A DNA stretch of 64,000 nucleotides from CAIXSC01 sp046349915 (GTDB lineage Bacteria > Planctomycetota > Planctomycetia > Pirellulales > Pirellulaceae), in contig JAXMBL010000004.1 in the NCBI GenBank assembly GCA_046349915.1, positions 248,001 through 312,000 of the forward strand. Reading direction: 5' to 3'. The notes under the pieces were generated by a model. It was given only the letters and a program-made list of their open reading frames with translations. It searched no databases and was not told the origin of the DNA. This document shows positions 17,050-26,659 of the stretch, piece after piece (the first letter of the stretch is position 1; each line of letters starts with the position of its first letter). The position numbers were made by a program, and so were the translations under genes.

Positions 17050-18477
17050 ATGAGTCGCTGGTCCAACAGGTTCGCAATCGGGGTGCTTGTTGTTTCGGCT
17101 TGGGTTACAGCGCCGATCTCTCTTGTGGCGGCGGCCGATTCAGCCGCCGACTCGGTGCGCCCCAACATCATCGTCATCGTGGGTGACGATATGGGATATT
17201 CGGATCTCGGAGTGCAAGGAGGCGGTGAAATTCCCACTCCGCGACTCGACGCACTCGCCCGGTCCGGTATCCGGTTCACGAATGGTTATGTGTCGGGTCC
17301 GTACTGTAGTCCCACGCGAGCTGGGTTGATGACGGGACGGTATCAGCAACGGTTTGGTCACGAGTTCAATCCGGGGCCGCCTGTCGATACGAATACCCAG
17401 TCAGGCCTTCCGCTGACCGAGAAAACACTTGCCGACCATCTGCATCAGGCGGGCTACCGAACGGCGCTGGTTGGCAAATGGCACCTCGGCGGCAGCCCCA
17501 AGCATCACCCGCTGGAACGTGGGTTCGATGAGTTCTTTGGATTTCTGGGTGGAGCTCATCCTTACCTCCCCGCTGGCGATGGTGCGCGAGCCAAGGCGGC
17601 GCAGCGCAATTCGATTATGCGCGGCCGTGAGTTGATTGACGAGAAGGAGTATTTGACCGATGCGTTTGCTCGTGAGGCGACCGCGTTTGTCGATCGGCAG
17701 GGCGAGCAGCCTTACTTTCTCTATCTCGCCTTCAATGCCGTGCATACTCCGATGCAGGCCACCGACAAGTATCTGGCTCGCTTCGAGTCCATTAAGGAGG
17801 GGAATCGTCGCGCTTATGCCGCGATGCTCTCCGCGATGGATGACGCGGTTGGTCGAGTTCTCGACAAGGTACGCGAAAAGAAACAGGAAGAGCGAACTTT
17901 GATTGTGTTCTTCAGCGACAATGGCGGACCACCCGTCAATGCGTCGAACAACTTACCCTTGCGTGGACACAAAGCCAGCACTTGGGAAGGCGGCGTGCGA
18001 GTTCCGTTTTTCGTGTCGTGGAAGGGCAAACTGCCGGCAGGAAAAACCTACGACTCGCCGGTCATTCAATTAGACGTTCTTCCCACGGCGTTGGCGGCCG
18101 CTGGCATCACGCCGCCTGAGAACTCGCGTTGGGACGGCGTCAATCTGCTGCCTTTCTTGACGGGTGAGAAGACCGAAACGCCTCACGAGCATCTGTACTG
18201 GCGGTTCGGAGAGCAGTGGGCTGTCCGCTCTGGCTCGTGGAAACTGGTGCAAGCCAAAGGATCTGATGCACCCATGTTGATTGACCTGGCGCACGACATC
18301 GGCGAAACGACGGATCGGTCGGCAAGCGAGACGGCGGTCCGGGAGCGATTGGCGACAGCCTGGAAGTCTTGGAACAGCGAACTCGAGGAGCCACGCTGGA
18401 AAGCAAACCGTGCCGCAGGCAAGAACGGCACTCAGAAAGCCAAGAAGGCTCAAGCGAAGAAGGCGAAGGCAAACTAG
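17050..18477 (+). CDS. Type I sulfatase
   Basis: A 475-residue exported arylsulfatase-family enzyme. The signal peptide (residues 1-33) is followed by NIIVIVGDDMGYSDLGVQGG with metal-binding Asp residues. The sulfatase signature CSPTRAGLMTGRY follows, whose Cys must be converted to formylglycine. LVGKWHLGG, FFSDNGGP and GHKASTWEGGVRVPF complete the active-site set. The C-terminus is lysine/alanine rich (KAKKAQAKKAKAN). An AGGAG site precedes the ATG. It ends the plus-strand block of secreted proteins, suggesting degradation of sulfated polysaccharides. A formylglycine-generating-enzyme-like domain occurs about 3 kb away inside a kinase, but nothing shows that it matures this sulfatase. Confidence 0.93.
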   Translation: MSRWSNRFAIGVLVVSAWVTAPISLVAAADSAADSVRPNIIVIVGDDMGYSDLGVQGGGEIPTPRLDALARSGIRFTNGYVSGPYCSPTRAGLMTGRYQQRFGHEFNPGPPVDTNTQSGLPLTEKTLADHLHQAGYRTALVGKWHLGGSPKHHPLERGFDEFFGFLGGAHPYLPAGDGARAKAAQRNSIMRGRELIDEKEYLTDAFAREATAFVDRQGEQPYFLYLAFNAVHTPMQATDKYLARFESIKEGNRRAYAAMLSAMDDAVGRVLDKVREKKQEERTLIVFFSDNGGPPVNASNNLPLRGHKASTWEGGVRVPFFVSWKGKLPAGKTYDSPVIQLDVLPTALAAAGITPPENSRWDGVNLLPFLTGEKTETPHEHLYWRFGEQWAVRSGSWKLVQAKGSDAPMLIDLAHDIGETTDRSASETAVRERLATAWKSWNSELEEPRWKANRAAGKNGTQKAKKAQAKKAKAN

Positions 18478-18677
18478 TTGGACAGCGACAGGTTTGCCGA
18501 GTTCACCGCAGTCAGACACGGAAGTCGATCAACGAGGGATGACACGGATAGCGGGAGCCGTTGGGCGTCATTGCCTTGACTCGGATTTTCCCCCGCCCTG
18601 GCAATCATGGCTAGTTGCTTACCACGAACACATCTCTGACCACCCATTTTTGAGTACTCACCCAGTAATCGGATTGG

Positions 18678-19286
18678 CTACTTCTTCAGCGCTTCGACAA
18701 CGGCGGGAACATCCGTTTCGTTGACGAAGCGATAGGGGAAGCGGCCGGTTTCTTTTCCTTTCTTGACCAAGATGGTGGTCATGGCGGACGCGATATCGAT
18801 ATTCCAGTCTCCCGGCCCTGATTTCTCGCCTTCGAACACCGTCCAGTCACTGCGGTTCAGTTGTAAGGACATCTGAGCCTTCGGCAGATACTCTTTGCCC
18901 TTCGCGGCATCATCGCTGAGCCACACGATGACTAAGCGGGCATCAGCAGCTTCGGGGATGCCCGCCGCGACCGCTTCGTCGAGTTTCTTGACGTAGCGGG
19001 CCGCGGGGCGAGTCCATTCGGCGGCGTTAATGAAGACGTAGACGGTCGTGGCATCCTTACGTTCTTGCAGGAAGTCCACTTCTTTGCCCGCATGGTCGCC
19101 GGTCGCGGCATGTACCTTGAATGGCTTGAGCTCTTGAGCGCAGGCCTGGCCGGCGAAAATCCCCGAGCCGAACCCGCAACTTAATGTCAGTGCGGCCAGG
19201 AAGGCGATGAGCGCGCGGAGCAGGCGAAACGCCTCGCACTGCGACGCGCTACATGGAGGGAGTTGCCCGGCAAGAACGCATCGCAT
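18678..19286 (-). CDS. Exported thioredoxin-fold-like protein, no CxxC
   Basis: 202 residues. A GAGGA site lies 6 bases before the ATG. An N-terminal hydrophobic stretch (residues 20-48, LLRALIAFLAALTLSCGF) indicates export. The mature part reads like a redoxin: VYVFINAAEWTRPAARYVKKL, LVIVWLSDDAAKGKEYLP and IASAMTTILVKKG. The usual CxxC is absent, with AEWTRPA at the expected place. It therefore cannot be a standard thiol oxidoreductase. It is downstream of the signalling genes on the same strand. Family assignment is from fold-like patterns only. Confidence 0.65.
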   Translation of the reverse strand: MRCVLAGQLPPCSASQCEAFRLLRALIAFLAALTLSCGFGSGIFAGQACAQELKPFKVHAATGDHAGKEVDFLQERKDATTVYVFINAAEWTRPAARYVKKLDEAVAAGIPEAADARLVIVWLSDDAAKGKEYLPKAQMSLQLNRSDWTVFEGEKSGPGDWNIDIASAMTTILVKKGKETGRFPYRFVNETDVPAVVEALKK

Positions 19287-19310
19287 GCGAGATCCTCGTG
19301 AAAAAGTAAA

Positions 19311-19541
19311 TCAGCCCGCTAAGCCGCAATCTTGGTTGATGCGTCGGAGTAGTTTCTTCGCTTCGTCGAAAGTGAAGCGACCATCCGCGGCGTGGCGATG
19401 GATGCACCGAATGGTGTCGTACGCATTGCGGCGGTAATAGATGTACACATGGTGATGCTGACGACGATCGGTCAGCGAGGTGACCAGCATGGGTTCATCA
19501 AAGTCCGCCCAACGTCCAAAGCGATCGAGTTCCTGCGACAT
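19311..19541 (-). CDS. Small conserved-looking protein of unknown function
   Basis: 76 residues, rich in His, Arg and aromatic residues (RRQHHHVYIYYRRNAYD). Its C-terminal half looks like a helical hairpin (DGRFTFDEAKKLLRRINQ). A GAGGGGAA lies about 12 bases upstream of the ATG. It sits in the same direction between the pseudokinase gene and the thioredoxin-like gene, and no larger frame competes with it. The reading-frame composition looks genuine, but I do not recognise the family. Confidence 0.55.
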   Translation of the reverse strand: MSQELDRFGRWADFDEPMLVTSLTDRRQHHHVYIYYRRNAYDTIRCIHRHAADGRFTFDEAKKLLRRINQDCGLAG

Positions 19542-19674
19542 GGATGCGACGATTCCCCTCTAGGTGTGAGAGCCGTAGTGCCAACTGCCACATTGTACGC
19601 AGTGTCCCGTCGAAGGGCAGGTCCATTAGAGGGGAGTCGTCCCAGAATTCCGTGACAGCAGCGGCCGTTTCGCG

Positions 19675-20649
19675 TTAATTGAGCCAGTTGCGAATCGCCC
19701 AAATGGTTATAGCGCCGAGTGTTACGCCAAGAATTGCGGCGGCGGGCGCGAGCCATTTTGACGGAGTCAGAACGGCGGTTTGGCGAGGGGATATTCCTTT
19801 GGACACTCGCTCCAATTCGGCCTCCACCTCGCCCATGTTGGCATAACGGGCGTCCGCCATTTTGGCGAGCATTTTCTGAAAGACCGCATCGAGATCGGGC
19901 GAGACGTCCTCACGAAACTGACAGAGCGACGGTATGGGCAGCCGGAGATGATTGGCTGCCGCGCGATGACTGCCGTCGGCCGGATAGGGTGGCTGACCGA
20001 CCAGCAGGAAATGGAGCGTACACCCGAGGCCGTAGATGTCGCTGCGAGCGTCGGCGGAATGCGAATCGAACGCTTGCTCCGGCGCGAGATAGTCGGCGGA
20101 ACCAACGACGCGGCCAGCGAGCGTTAAGTCAGCGCTCATCAAGTTGTCGGTTGCCGCCGAGTCGACCAGGGCCGACGCGAGACTGGCGATACGTAAAGTA
20201 CCATGGGAGTCGACCAGGAGGTTGGCGGGCTTGACGTTGCGATGAATCACCTGATTCTGGTGCAGGTAGTCGAGTCCGCGAGCTGCTTGACGGATGTAAT
20301 CGACCGCGAGGGCGACATCGAGTGGGCCTTCACGAAGCACGCGAGTTTCCAGATCCAAGCCGTCGACATGCTGCAGAATGAGAAACATGACGTCTTGCTC
20401 GACGCCGGCATGGAGCGCTCGCACCAGATTGGGATGAGTGAGTTTGGCGACCAACTGGATCTCCCGTTGAAATCGCCGCACTTGCTCGTCGGCGCACGGC
20501 GCCACTCGGGGGTGAGTCTTGACGAGTGCTTCGCGCCCCAAGAGAGGACTGTAGGCGCGGTACAGCGTGCCGGATGGCGAACGGTGAATGCGTTCGCGTA
20601 GTTCATAACCCGCGATGGTGCGAGTCGCGGGATCGTCGAAGTAGTTCAT
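19675..20649 (-). CDS. Tail-anchored Ser/Thr pseudokinase (set A)
   Basis: A 324-residue kinase-fold protein. It keeps the ATP-anchoring Lys44 (ALVKTH), helix C Glu63 and the GSADYLAPEQ / SDIYGLGCTLHFLL structural elements. It lacks a GxGxxG loop (HRSPSGTLY). The catalytic Asp is replaced by Asn138 (IHRNVKPANLL), and the DFG region reads ASL (155-157). Catalysis by the usual mechanism is therefore unlikely. A single hydrophobic helix (about 298-320) ends the protein, a tail anchor that leaves the kinase fold cytoplasmic. It begins 22 bases after the giant kinase, so it is probably cotranscribed. A paralogue of the same design lies at 33030. Confidence 0.85.
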   Translation of the reverse strand: MNYFDDPATRTIAGYELRERIHRSPSGTLYRAYSPLLGREALVKTHPRVAPCADEQVRRFQREIQLVAKLTHPNLVRALHAGVEQDVMFLILQHVDGLDLETRVLREGPLDVALAVDYIRQAARGLDYLHQNQVIHRNVKPANLLVDSHGTLRIASLASALVDSAATDNLMSADLTLAGRVVGSADYLAPEQAFDSHSADARSDIYGLGCTLHFLLVGQPPYPADGSHRAAANHLRLPIPSLCQFREDVSPDLDAVFQKMLAKMADARYANMGEVEAELERVSKGISPRQTAVLTPSKWLAPAAAILGVTLGAITIWAIRNWLN

Positions 20650-20671
20650 GCGGAGTCCAGGCGAGAGGCTA

Positions 20672-23600
20672 TCAGGGCGAAAGAGCGGGAGCGAGTGCGA
20701 TACGGAAACCTCGCCAGCAGGCGCCCGCGGCGGGATGGTTGCGACGAGTGAACGGACTTAGATCGCTAGGGTTCCACCAATAGGCGCCGCCCCGCGCGAT
20801 GAAGATCGTCGAGTCCTTCGTGATGGGGGCATAGGGATCGGTGAAGCGCGGCGCGTTATTAGCGGGGCGATCGTTCCAAGCATCCGCCGTCATCTCCGCG
20901 ACGTTCCCCACCATGTCATGAAACCCCCACGCGTTGGCTCGACGTTGCCCGACGCTCCAAGGATGGTCTTGCGAGTTGTCGTTGTTCCATGATTCGTCGG
21001 CGTTGGGCAACTGGACATCGGCGGGTTGAGCGGGGTTGTTTGGCGCAAGGCAAGCTCGTTCCCACTCGGCCTCCGTCGGCAGGCGATATACATAGCCGCT
21101 CGGCAGTCGACTCCGCTCCAGTTTCGTAAGTTCGCCGCAGAACGCGGCCGCGTCCACGATGTTCACATTCTCCACCGGCAAGTAAGGCGAACCACGTCGG
21201 CGACTGGGGTTCGTCCCCATCACTCGCACCCATTCCGCCTGGGTCACTTCGTGACGCCCCAGCCAGTATGGTTTGGTAATGCGAATCAGCGAGTTGGGAA
21301 AGTTGTCCGTTCCCGGGCGAAGATGCGATCCCGCGGGGACTGGCAACATAGGCGTTCCCGAGGCGGTGACGCAGAATGCCGTCGGGTTGTTGATCGCGGG
21401 ATGGTTCTCTAAGTCGAGATTGCGAGCATGTAGTTGTCTTGCTTCGAGACCTACAGAACCACTGTGCAACTCGAATTCGGGGAGTTTGCGATTCAGTAGG
21501 CGGGCGTCGAGCGCATTCCACTCGCGAAATCGGCAATAGTGAATCACCCCTTGAGCATTGTCGTTAGTGCGTATGCTGAACTCGAGTGAATCAGCCGGGT
21601 ACTGAGCGCCCGCGTCGCGACCGCTCTTCAGTTTCGAGAGGTGTATTCCCTCGTGCGCGTAAACCGTGAACTCGAGTCGCTCTCCACTGCGAAACTCGCC
21701 ATGGCCAAGCCACGAGAAGCCACCGCCTCGATAGTGCTGATGCTCCCATTGAAAGCGGTTCTCTTCTCGTTTCCAAAAGAGCACGATGACATTGCCTTCG
21801 TGTCCTCCATAGTTGAACGTCATACTTCCTTGGTTGCCCCGTAGCGTCACGGCGAACTCATGCACATACGACGAAGTGGGCGCCGCTTCATAGCGCACCT
21901 CGCCGTTGCCGTTGAATCGCGCGAAGTTTCCGTCTTCGGGCACGATGAGTCCGGTGAACGCGGCTTTGGGCCGCAGAGCCGGCTCGTTCCAGGCGCCATC
22001 CAAGGGGACCAGCGGCCACTTGACGTTCGGGAAGGTAGGCTTGAGCCGCTCGGCCACTTGCGGTTCAACGGTCGCGCCCGACTGCAGCGCGGCGTTTTCG
22101 AGCCAGAAGCGTTCCGCGGCGGATAGCAGCGACTTGGTCTCTGGTTTCCCGACCTTTGCCAACTTGTCGCGGAACAAATTGGCAATGGTCAAGCTAACGG
22201 CAGGCGAGCCGCGATATCGATCCAATGTCGAGAGCGTGCGGGCGGGTGCGGCAAAAGGTGACTTCGCCGATGTGGAGAACTCGCGGAGCGCTTGATTCCA
22301 GTCGTCGCGAGTCAAGGCCGCCGCAAATCCTCGCCACTCTTGCATGCCCACGGCATCTTCGGCCGGGTTGGGCGGCATCAGCTCGATCAGCCCCTCGACC
22401 CGCGCGCGCAGCCGCTTGATTTCGTCTTTCAACGGTTTCGACCTGGCGATCGTCTCCAGTCGAGGAAACAACTCCAGCAGGGACTTTTTCTGTCCTGCCT
22501 CAAGCAATTCGCCCGCGAGTCGCTGCAGCACCTGAGCTCCCAGCCAGGCTTCGTTGGGATCACGAGCCAGCGCCAGTCGCTCGAGAATGCGTTTGTTCCA
22601 ATCGTCGGCGAGCTGGGGAAAGCGAGTCAGCGCGACGCGTCGCGCTTCATAAGCAAGCCATGGATCGCGACCAGCCTTCGAGGCCTCCAGCGCGAGCTCG
22701 CAGGCCGCGAGCGCCTCGATCTTCTCGGTGTTGCTCTTCGCGGCATGGTTCACCAGGGCCGCGGCTAACGCATCCTTGCGGCTGGTGGAAGGAGCGTCCG
22801 CGGTGTAGTAACGAGCCCAATCACCGGTCTGCAACGCACGCTTGGCTTGCGATACACTCTCCGTCAAATCCGTGGTTGGGTACGAAGGTGGGACTGAGGG
22901 TGACGCCGAGGCCGTCTCGTCGCCCCATTCCAGCAAGGCATGGGCCACATCGTCTGACTTTGCATCATGCCACTCGTGGGAGCCTTCGGCGAGTCGGAGT
23001 GAATACTGCCAGTCTTGTCCCTCGGGCTGATTCTCGCCCCAGCCGCCGTAATACGAGAGTGGTCGCAAACGTTCGTCGACCCATTCGCGACCTGAACGGC
23101 CGCGACGGAAGGCGGAGAGCCAAATCGCTTTGTCTCCGAACGTCTGCTTGATCCACGCGGCCTCTTGCGCCGAAGAGATGGTGACCAGTCGGCCGCTCCA
23201 GTTGCGAGCGATTCGAAGCGCTTCGCCAAAGGTCACAGGCTTGTCGGAGAGCTTGTAGCGCTTTCCACCGTAGCCCTCGATGGTTGGCGTCGTCGAATTC
23301 GGAGTCGCGTCGACGTTGACGATCGAGGGATTCCAACGGGTTGCCTTGCCCGAGACGAGACGGAATCGATAGTGACTTACCCGGACAGGGTCGCTCCAGA
23401 TCGTGAAGCCCAGGAGATTCGGTTGCGGCAGAGTTGAGAAGGTGGGGATGGAGACCTGCTGACGCGGCCCTTTCCAGTTCAAATAGGGCGTTCCATCCTT
23501 GAGGACGACGATCGACACTTCACTCTCGTTGGCGCCTCGCACTTGCACTTCGAAAGCCTGCTCGCGGTTCTGGATCAACTGGGAGGGCACGTCGGTTTGC

Positions 23601-26600
23601 TGGCCAGGCGAATTGGGAACAGGCAAGGCGCTGCGGTTGCTTCCACCGCCGAACATGGTTTCCGCCAACGTGGCGCCGTTCAAGGGAAGAAAGAGGCCGA
23701 GCGGCGAATTCTGAACGGTAGGCGTGATCGCAAAGCGAAGATCGTAATCTCCCTCGACGACGAACGGCACGATCAGGCGATTGTAGTTGCCCGCCTTGGG
23801 GACGACGGCCGAGCCGTCTCGGGTCCATTCACCGTTGATCGCGTGCTCGGAGACATCGACCTCGCGCAGCAAGTCATACCAAGCGTCGGTGGAAAGTCCG
23901 CCTTCGCTGGGAGCGACCTGTGTACTAACTGTGGGAACGACGGTGATTAATCCGATCTTTCGACGTACTATAGGTACGCTCGGAAGAGTTGGAGTTGAGG
24001 GAATAGAAGGGGGAGAGGTCGAAGATCCGGCTTGTCCTTGCGTCGGGCGGTCATTGCGAGAGTCGTCTCGCTGAACTAATGAGTTTTCGGCGAGATCGTT
24101 CGGATTCCACTCGCAGATAAAACCCTTGAGTTCGCCGGGTTGGCTGTCGGAGTGGTCATTCCATTTGCCAGGGCTAACCCAGTTGATGAGGACGTAGGAT
24201 TCATTCGAGCCGCCGCTCGGTTCGCCCGTGTACCAATTCGAGTAGCCAATGGGTTTGTCTTGTTCATTCATCCACCGGCCTCCAACCAACCGATGACCGA
24301 TCCAGGCTTCCTGGTATTCAGCCAGTTTGGCGACGAACGAGTTTCTGTTGGCCGAATCGATGCTGGCCAAACGTCCTCTCAAGGATAGGCAGCGCTGCCG
24401 GGCGTCGTTGCGGGAGAGTGGGTCGGGAATGAATAGATAGTAACGTCCGCCGTAGTATCGAGCTTCACGTGGGATGGGTGATGGCGGAACCAGTTCCACT
24501 GTTAGAACGGTTCGTTGGTCCTTGGCGATCGTCGCGCGCGACGCGTTCACGGAATACTGAAGATTGGGCGACGATAGACTGACTTGATATTGTCCCTCGC
24601 GCAATCGCAGACGGAAATTGTCCTTCATCGTCACTTGAAAGACCTTGCCATCGTTCCGCAGGACGATGGTTACGTCCTTCGGCGAGACGCCCTCGTTCAG
24701 CGTCACGACGACTTCGCCCTCGGGTGTGCGAACCGTCAGGAAGATGCCGAGCACAAAGAGGATCGTGGCGACCAGTCCCGCGGCCGTGGCTATGAACAAC
24801 AGCTTGATCGGGTCGCGACGACTCGACTCGGACTTGGCGGTCGCGGGACGTTTAACGGGCGTGGCGGATGGGGCAACGGTCGCTGGGCTACTGGACGCGG
24901 GGCCAAATAGGAGCTGCGGTTCCTTAGTCGACTTGACGTCCTTCGGGGGCGCGAAGGCGGCCTTGGGCTTCTTTCCTCCTGGCGCGCTCAGTTGAGCGAA
25001 GAACGACGCCATCGACGGATCGATTTCCTCGGAAACGCCCGCTGCCGGCGCGTTCGCGCCGGCGAGACTCGCGGGGGGCGGCGGCGGCTCGACTTGCGAA
25101 TAGGCCTGAAGCGCGACAATCAGTTCGTCCATCGACGCATAGCGTGCCGCGGGATCTTTGGCGAGCATCTTCTGGAAGACGGCTTCCAAGGCGGTGGGGA
25201 TGTCGGCCCGTGCGTCGATGAGACGCGGCGGCGGCTGATGATGATGCGCCATCAGTTTCGCGCCCATCGTCTCCGCTTGAAACGGAGGCTTCCCCGTGAG
25301 CAGAAAATAGAGTGTGCATCCCAGGCTATAGACATCGCTCGCCGCCGTCACCTTTCGCACATCGATCGTCTGCTCGGGACTCATGTAGTCGATGGTTCCC
25401 ATCATCTGACCAGACTGAGTGAGTCCCTCTTGAGCCGCCATGTTGGCGGCGTCGCTCAGACGAGCGAGCCCCATGTCAAGGATGCGAACTTTTCCTTGTC
25501 GATCCAACAGCAGGTTGTGAGGCTTGATGTCTCGATGAATAATGCCGGCCTCATGCGCTGCTTGTAGCCCGGCCGCGGCCTGCAAGATGTAGGCGACGGC
25601 GTGATCGACCGGCAATGGGCCGCGCGAACGGACGGTTTTCGCGAGATCGAGTCCATCGACGAATTGCATCGTCAAATAACTGATGCCGTTGAACTCGCCC
25701 GCGTCATAGGTCGCCACGACATTGGGATGGCTGATCCGCGCCGCGGCCCTAGCCTCGCGATCGAATCGCTGTCGCGCCTCAACCGTTCCCAGTTTCTTGC
25801 CCGAGATGACCTTGATCGCCTCAATGCGGTCAAGCCGCCGATTGCGCGCCTTGAAGACGCTCCCCATGCCGCCTCGCCCCAGCAGGTCGAGCACCTCGTG
25901 ATCTTCGATCATCAGGCCCGTATGTTTGCCCTGAAAGATCGCGCGGACTTGGAAGGGAGTGAGTTGCCCTGCCTGGACGAAAAGAGAAGCGGCCGATTGC
26001 GCGTCGACCGGTTGTTGTTCGGTCGGGAATGAATGGAGAAACGCCTGGATGGCCTGGGCGCTCAGAACGCGACTCTCGCTCAACAATCGTGAAAACTCCT
26101 CGACGGTCCGCGGCGGCTGGAATGCACCCCGATTCGCGTCAGGCGAACTTGTCGCGGCAGACGCAGCTGGAGGACTGATGGCTGGAGAAGCTGATGGGGC
26201 AGGCGGCGGCGGGACGATCGCGGGAGGGGCGGCTACTGGTTGCGCCGCCGACAAGGAGGGCGGTGCGTTCCTGAGAGCTTTTTCCATGGCGTCGCGCAAG
26301 GCCGACTCGCTTTGGTGCGAATCTTCCGAGGCGGGATCGGTCGACGACTTGGGCGGACGCATTTGCCGGACGAAGGTATCGTCGCCAACTTGGAGGCGGT
26401 CCAGCGTTTGCTGGCACGAGTCGCACTGTTCAATATGCTGTTCGACCCATTCCAACTCGCCCCAGGAGAGCTTTCCCAGCGAGTAGTTGGCGAGCTGTTC
26501 GGCGGGCGGGCACGGAAGGCGATTGGGTGGGGCAAGGTCGGGGGGATTCACGAAGTCATTCCTCGGGTGCACGGTTCTATGAATCCTGAACGAAAGGGTG

Positions 26601-26659
26601 TGACCAAAATCGGTCCGCGAATTCGCCCGAGAACTCGCCCGAGCAGCTCCGTTCGACAT
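20672..26659 (-). CDS. Giant membrane Ser/Thr kinase with lectin and FGE-like domains
   Basis: A 1995-residue protein. The N-terminus carries a zinc-finger-like anti-sigma motif (Cys50, then His75, Cys79, Cys82 in VEQHIEQCDSC). A Pro/Ala linker leads to an active-looking kinase (about 255-520: GRGGMGSVFK, HRDIKPHN, DMG in place of DFG, SPEQ) and a membrane helix at 619-641. Outside the membrane are two C-type-lectin-like domains (about 735-851, with EPS and WND; about 1128-1246, with NQPEG), jelly-roll-like regions (about 930-1105 and 1590-1760), and a C-terminal formylglycine-generating-enzyme/SUMF-like domain (about 1770-1993: GRHEVTQAEW, YRLPTEAEWE, GNVAEM, RGGAYW). Its start overlaps the sigma-factor stop by one base (TGATG). 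It probably senses carbohydrate or cell-surface cues and controls that sigma factor. Confidence 0.9.
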   Translation of the reverse strand: MSNGAARASSRANSRTDFGHTLSFRIHRTVHPRNDFVNPPDLAPPNRLPCPPAEQLANYSLGKLSWGELEWVEQHIEQCDSCQQTLDRLQVGDDTFVRQMRPPKSSTDPASEDSHQSESALRDAMEKALRNAPPSLSAAQPVAAPPAIVPPPPAPSASPAISPPAASAATSSPDANRGAFQPPRTVEEFSRLLSESRVLSAQAIQAFLHSFPTEQQPVDAQSAASLFVQAGQLTPFQVRAIFQGKHTGLMIEDHEVLDLLGRGGMGSVFKARNRRLDRIEAIKVISGKKLGTVEARQRFDREARAAARISHPNVVATYDAGEFNGISYLTMQFVDGLDLAKTVRSRGPLPVDHAVAYILQAAAGLQAAHEAGIIHRDIKPHNLLLDRQGKVRILDMGLARLSDAANMAAQEGLTQSGQMMGTIDYMSPEQTIDVRKVTAASDVYSLGCTLYFLLTGKPPFQAETMGAKLMAHHHQPPPRLIDARADIPTALEAVFQKMLAKDPAARYASMDELIVALQAYSQVEPPPPPASLAGANAPAAGVSEEIDPSMASFFAQLSAPGGKKPKAAFAPPKDVKSTKEPQLLFGPASSSPATVAPSATPVKRPATAKSESSRRDPIKLLFIATAAGLVATILFVLGIFLTVRTPEGEVVVTLNEGVSPKDVTIVLRNDGKVFQVTMKDNFRLRLREGQYQVSLSSPNLQYSVNASRATIAKDQRTVLTVELVPPSPIPREARYYGGRYYLFIPDPLSRNDARQRCLSLRGRLASIDSANRNSFVAKLAEYQEAWIGHRLVGGRWMNEQDKPIGYSNWYTGEPSGGSNESYVLINWVSPGKWNDHSDSQPGELKGFICEWNPNDLAENSLVQRDDSRNDRPTQGQAGSSTSPPSIPSTPTLPSVPIVRRKIGLITVVPTVSTQVAPSEGGLSTDAWYDLLREVDVSEHAINGEWTRDGSAVVPKAGNYNRLIVPFVVEGDYDLRFAITPTVQNSPLGLFLPLNGATLAETMFGGGSNRSALPVPNSPGQQTDVPSQLIQNREQAFEVQVRGANESEVSIVVLKDGTPYLNWKGPRQQVSIPTFSTLPQPNLLGFTIWSDPVRVSHYRFRLVSGKATRWNPSIVNVDATPNSTTPTIEGYGGKRYKLSDKPVTFGEALRIARNWSGRLVTISSAQEAAWIKQTFGDKAIWLSAFRRGRSGREWVDERLRPLSYYGGWGENQPEGQDWQYSLRLAEGSHEWHDAKSDDVAHALLEWGDETASASPSVPPSYPTTDLTESVSQAKRALQTGDWARYYTADAPSTSRKDALAAALVNHAAKSNTEKIEALAACELALEASKAGRDPWLAYEARRVALTRFPQLADDWNKRILERLALARDPNEAWLGAQVLQRLAGELLEAGQKKSLLELFPRLETIARSKPLKDEIKRLRARVEGLIELMPPNPAEDAVGMQEWRGFAAALTRDDWNQALREFSTSAKSPFAAPARTLSTLDRYRGSPAVSLTIANLFRDKLAKVGKPETKSLLSAAERFWLENAALQSGATVEPQVAERLKPTFPNVKWPLVPLDGAWNEPALRPKAAFTGLIVPEDGNFARFNGNGEVRYEAAPTSSYVHEFAVTLRGNQGSMTFNYGGHEGNVIVLFWKREENRFQWEHQHYRGGGFSWLGHGEFRSGERLEFTVYAHEGIHLSKLKSGRDAGAQYPADSLEFSIRTNDNAQGVIHYCRFREWNALDARLLNRKLPEFELHSGSVGLEARQLHARNLDLENHPAINNPTAFCVTASGTPMLPVPAGSHLRPGTDNFPNSLIRITKPYWLGRHEVTQAEWVRVMGTNPSRRRGSPYLPVENVNIVDAAAFCGELTKLERSRLPSGYVYRLPTEAEWERACLAPNNPAQPADVQLPNADESWNNDNSQDHPWSVGQRRANAWGFHDMVGNVAEMTADAWNDRPANNAPRFTDPYAPITKDSTIFIARGGAYWWNPSDLSPFTRRNHPAAGACWRGFRIALAPALSP

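Noticed and set aside
20672..21600. Separate maturase for the sulfatase at 17050
   Set aside because: The FGE-like region is fused in frame to the extracellular end of the giant kinase, and related SUMF folds often lack maturase activity, so a maturation role is not supported.
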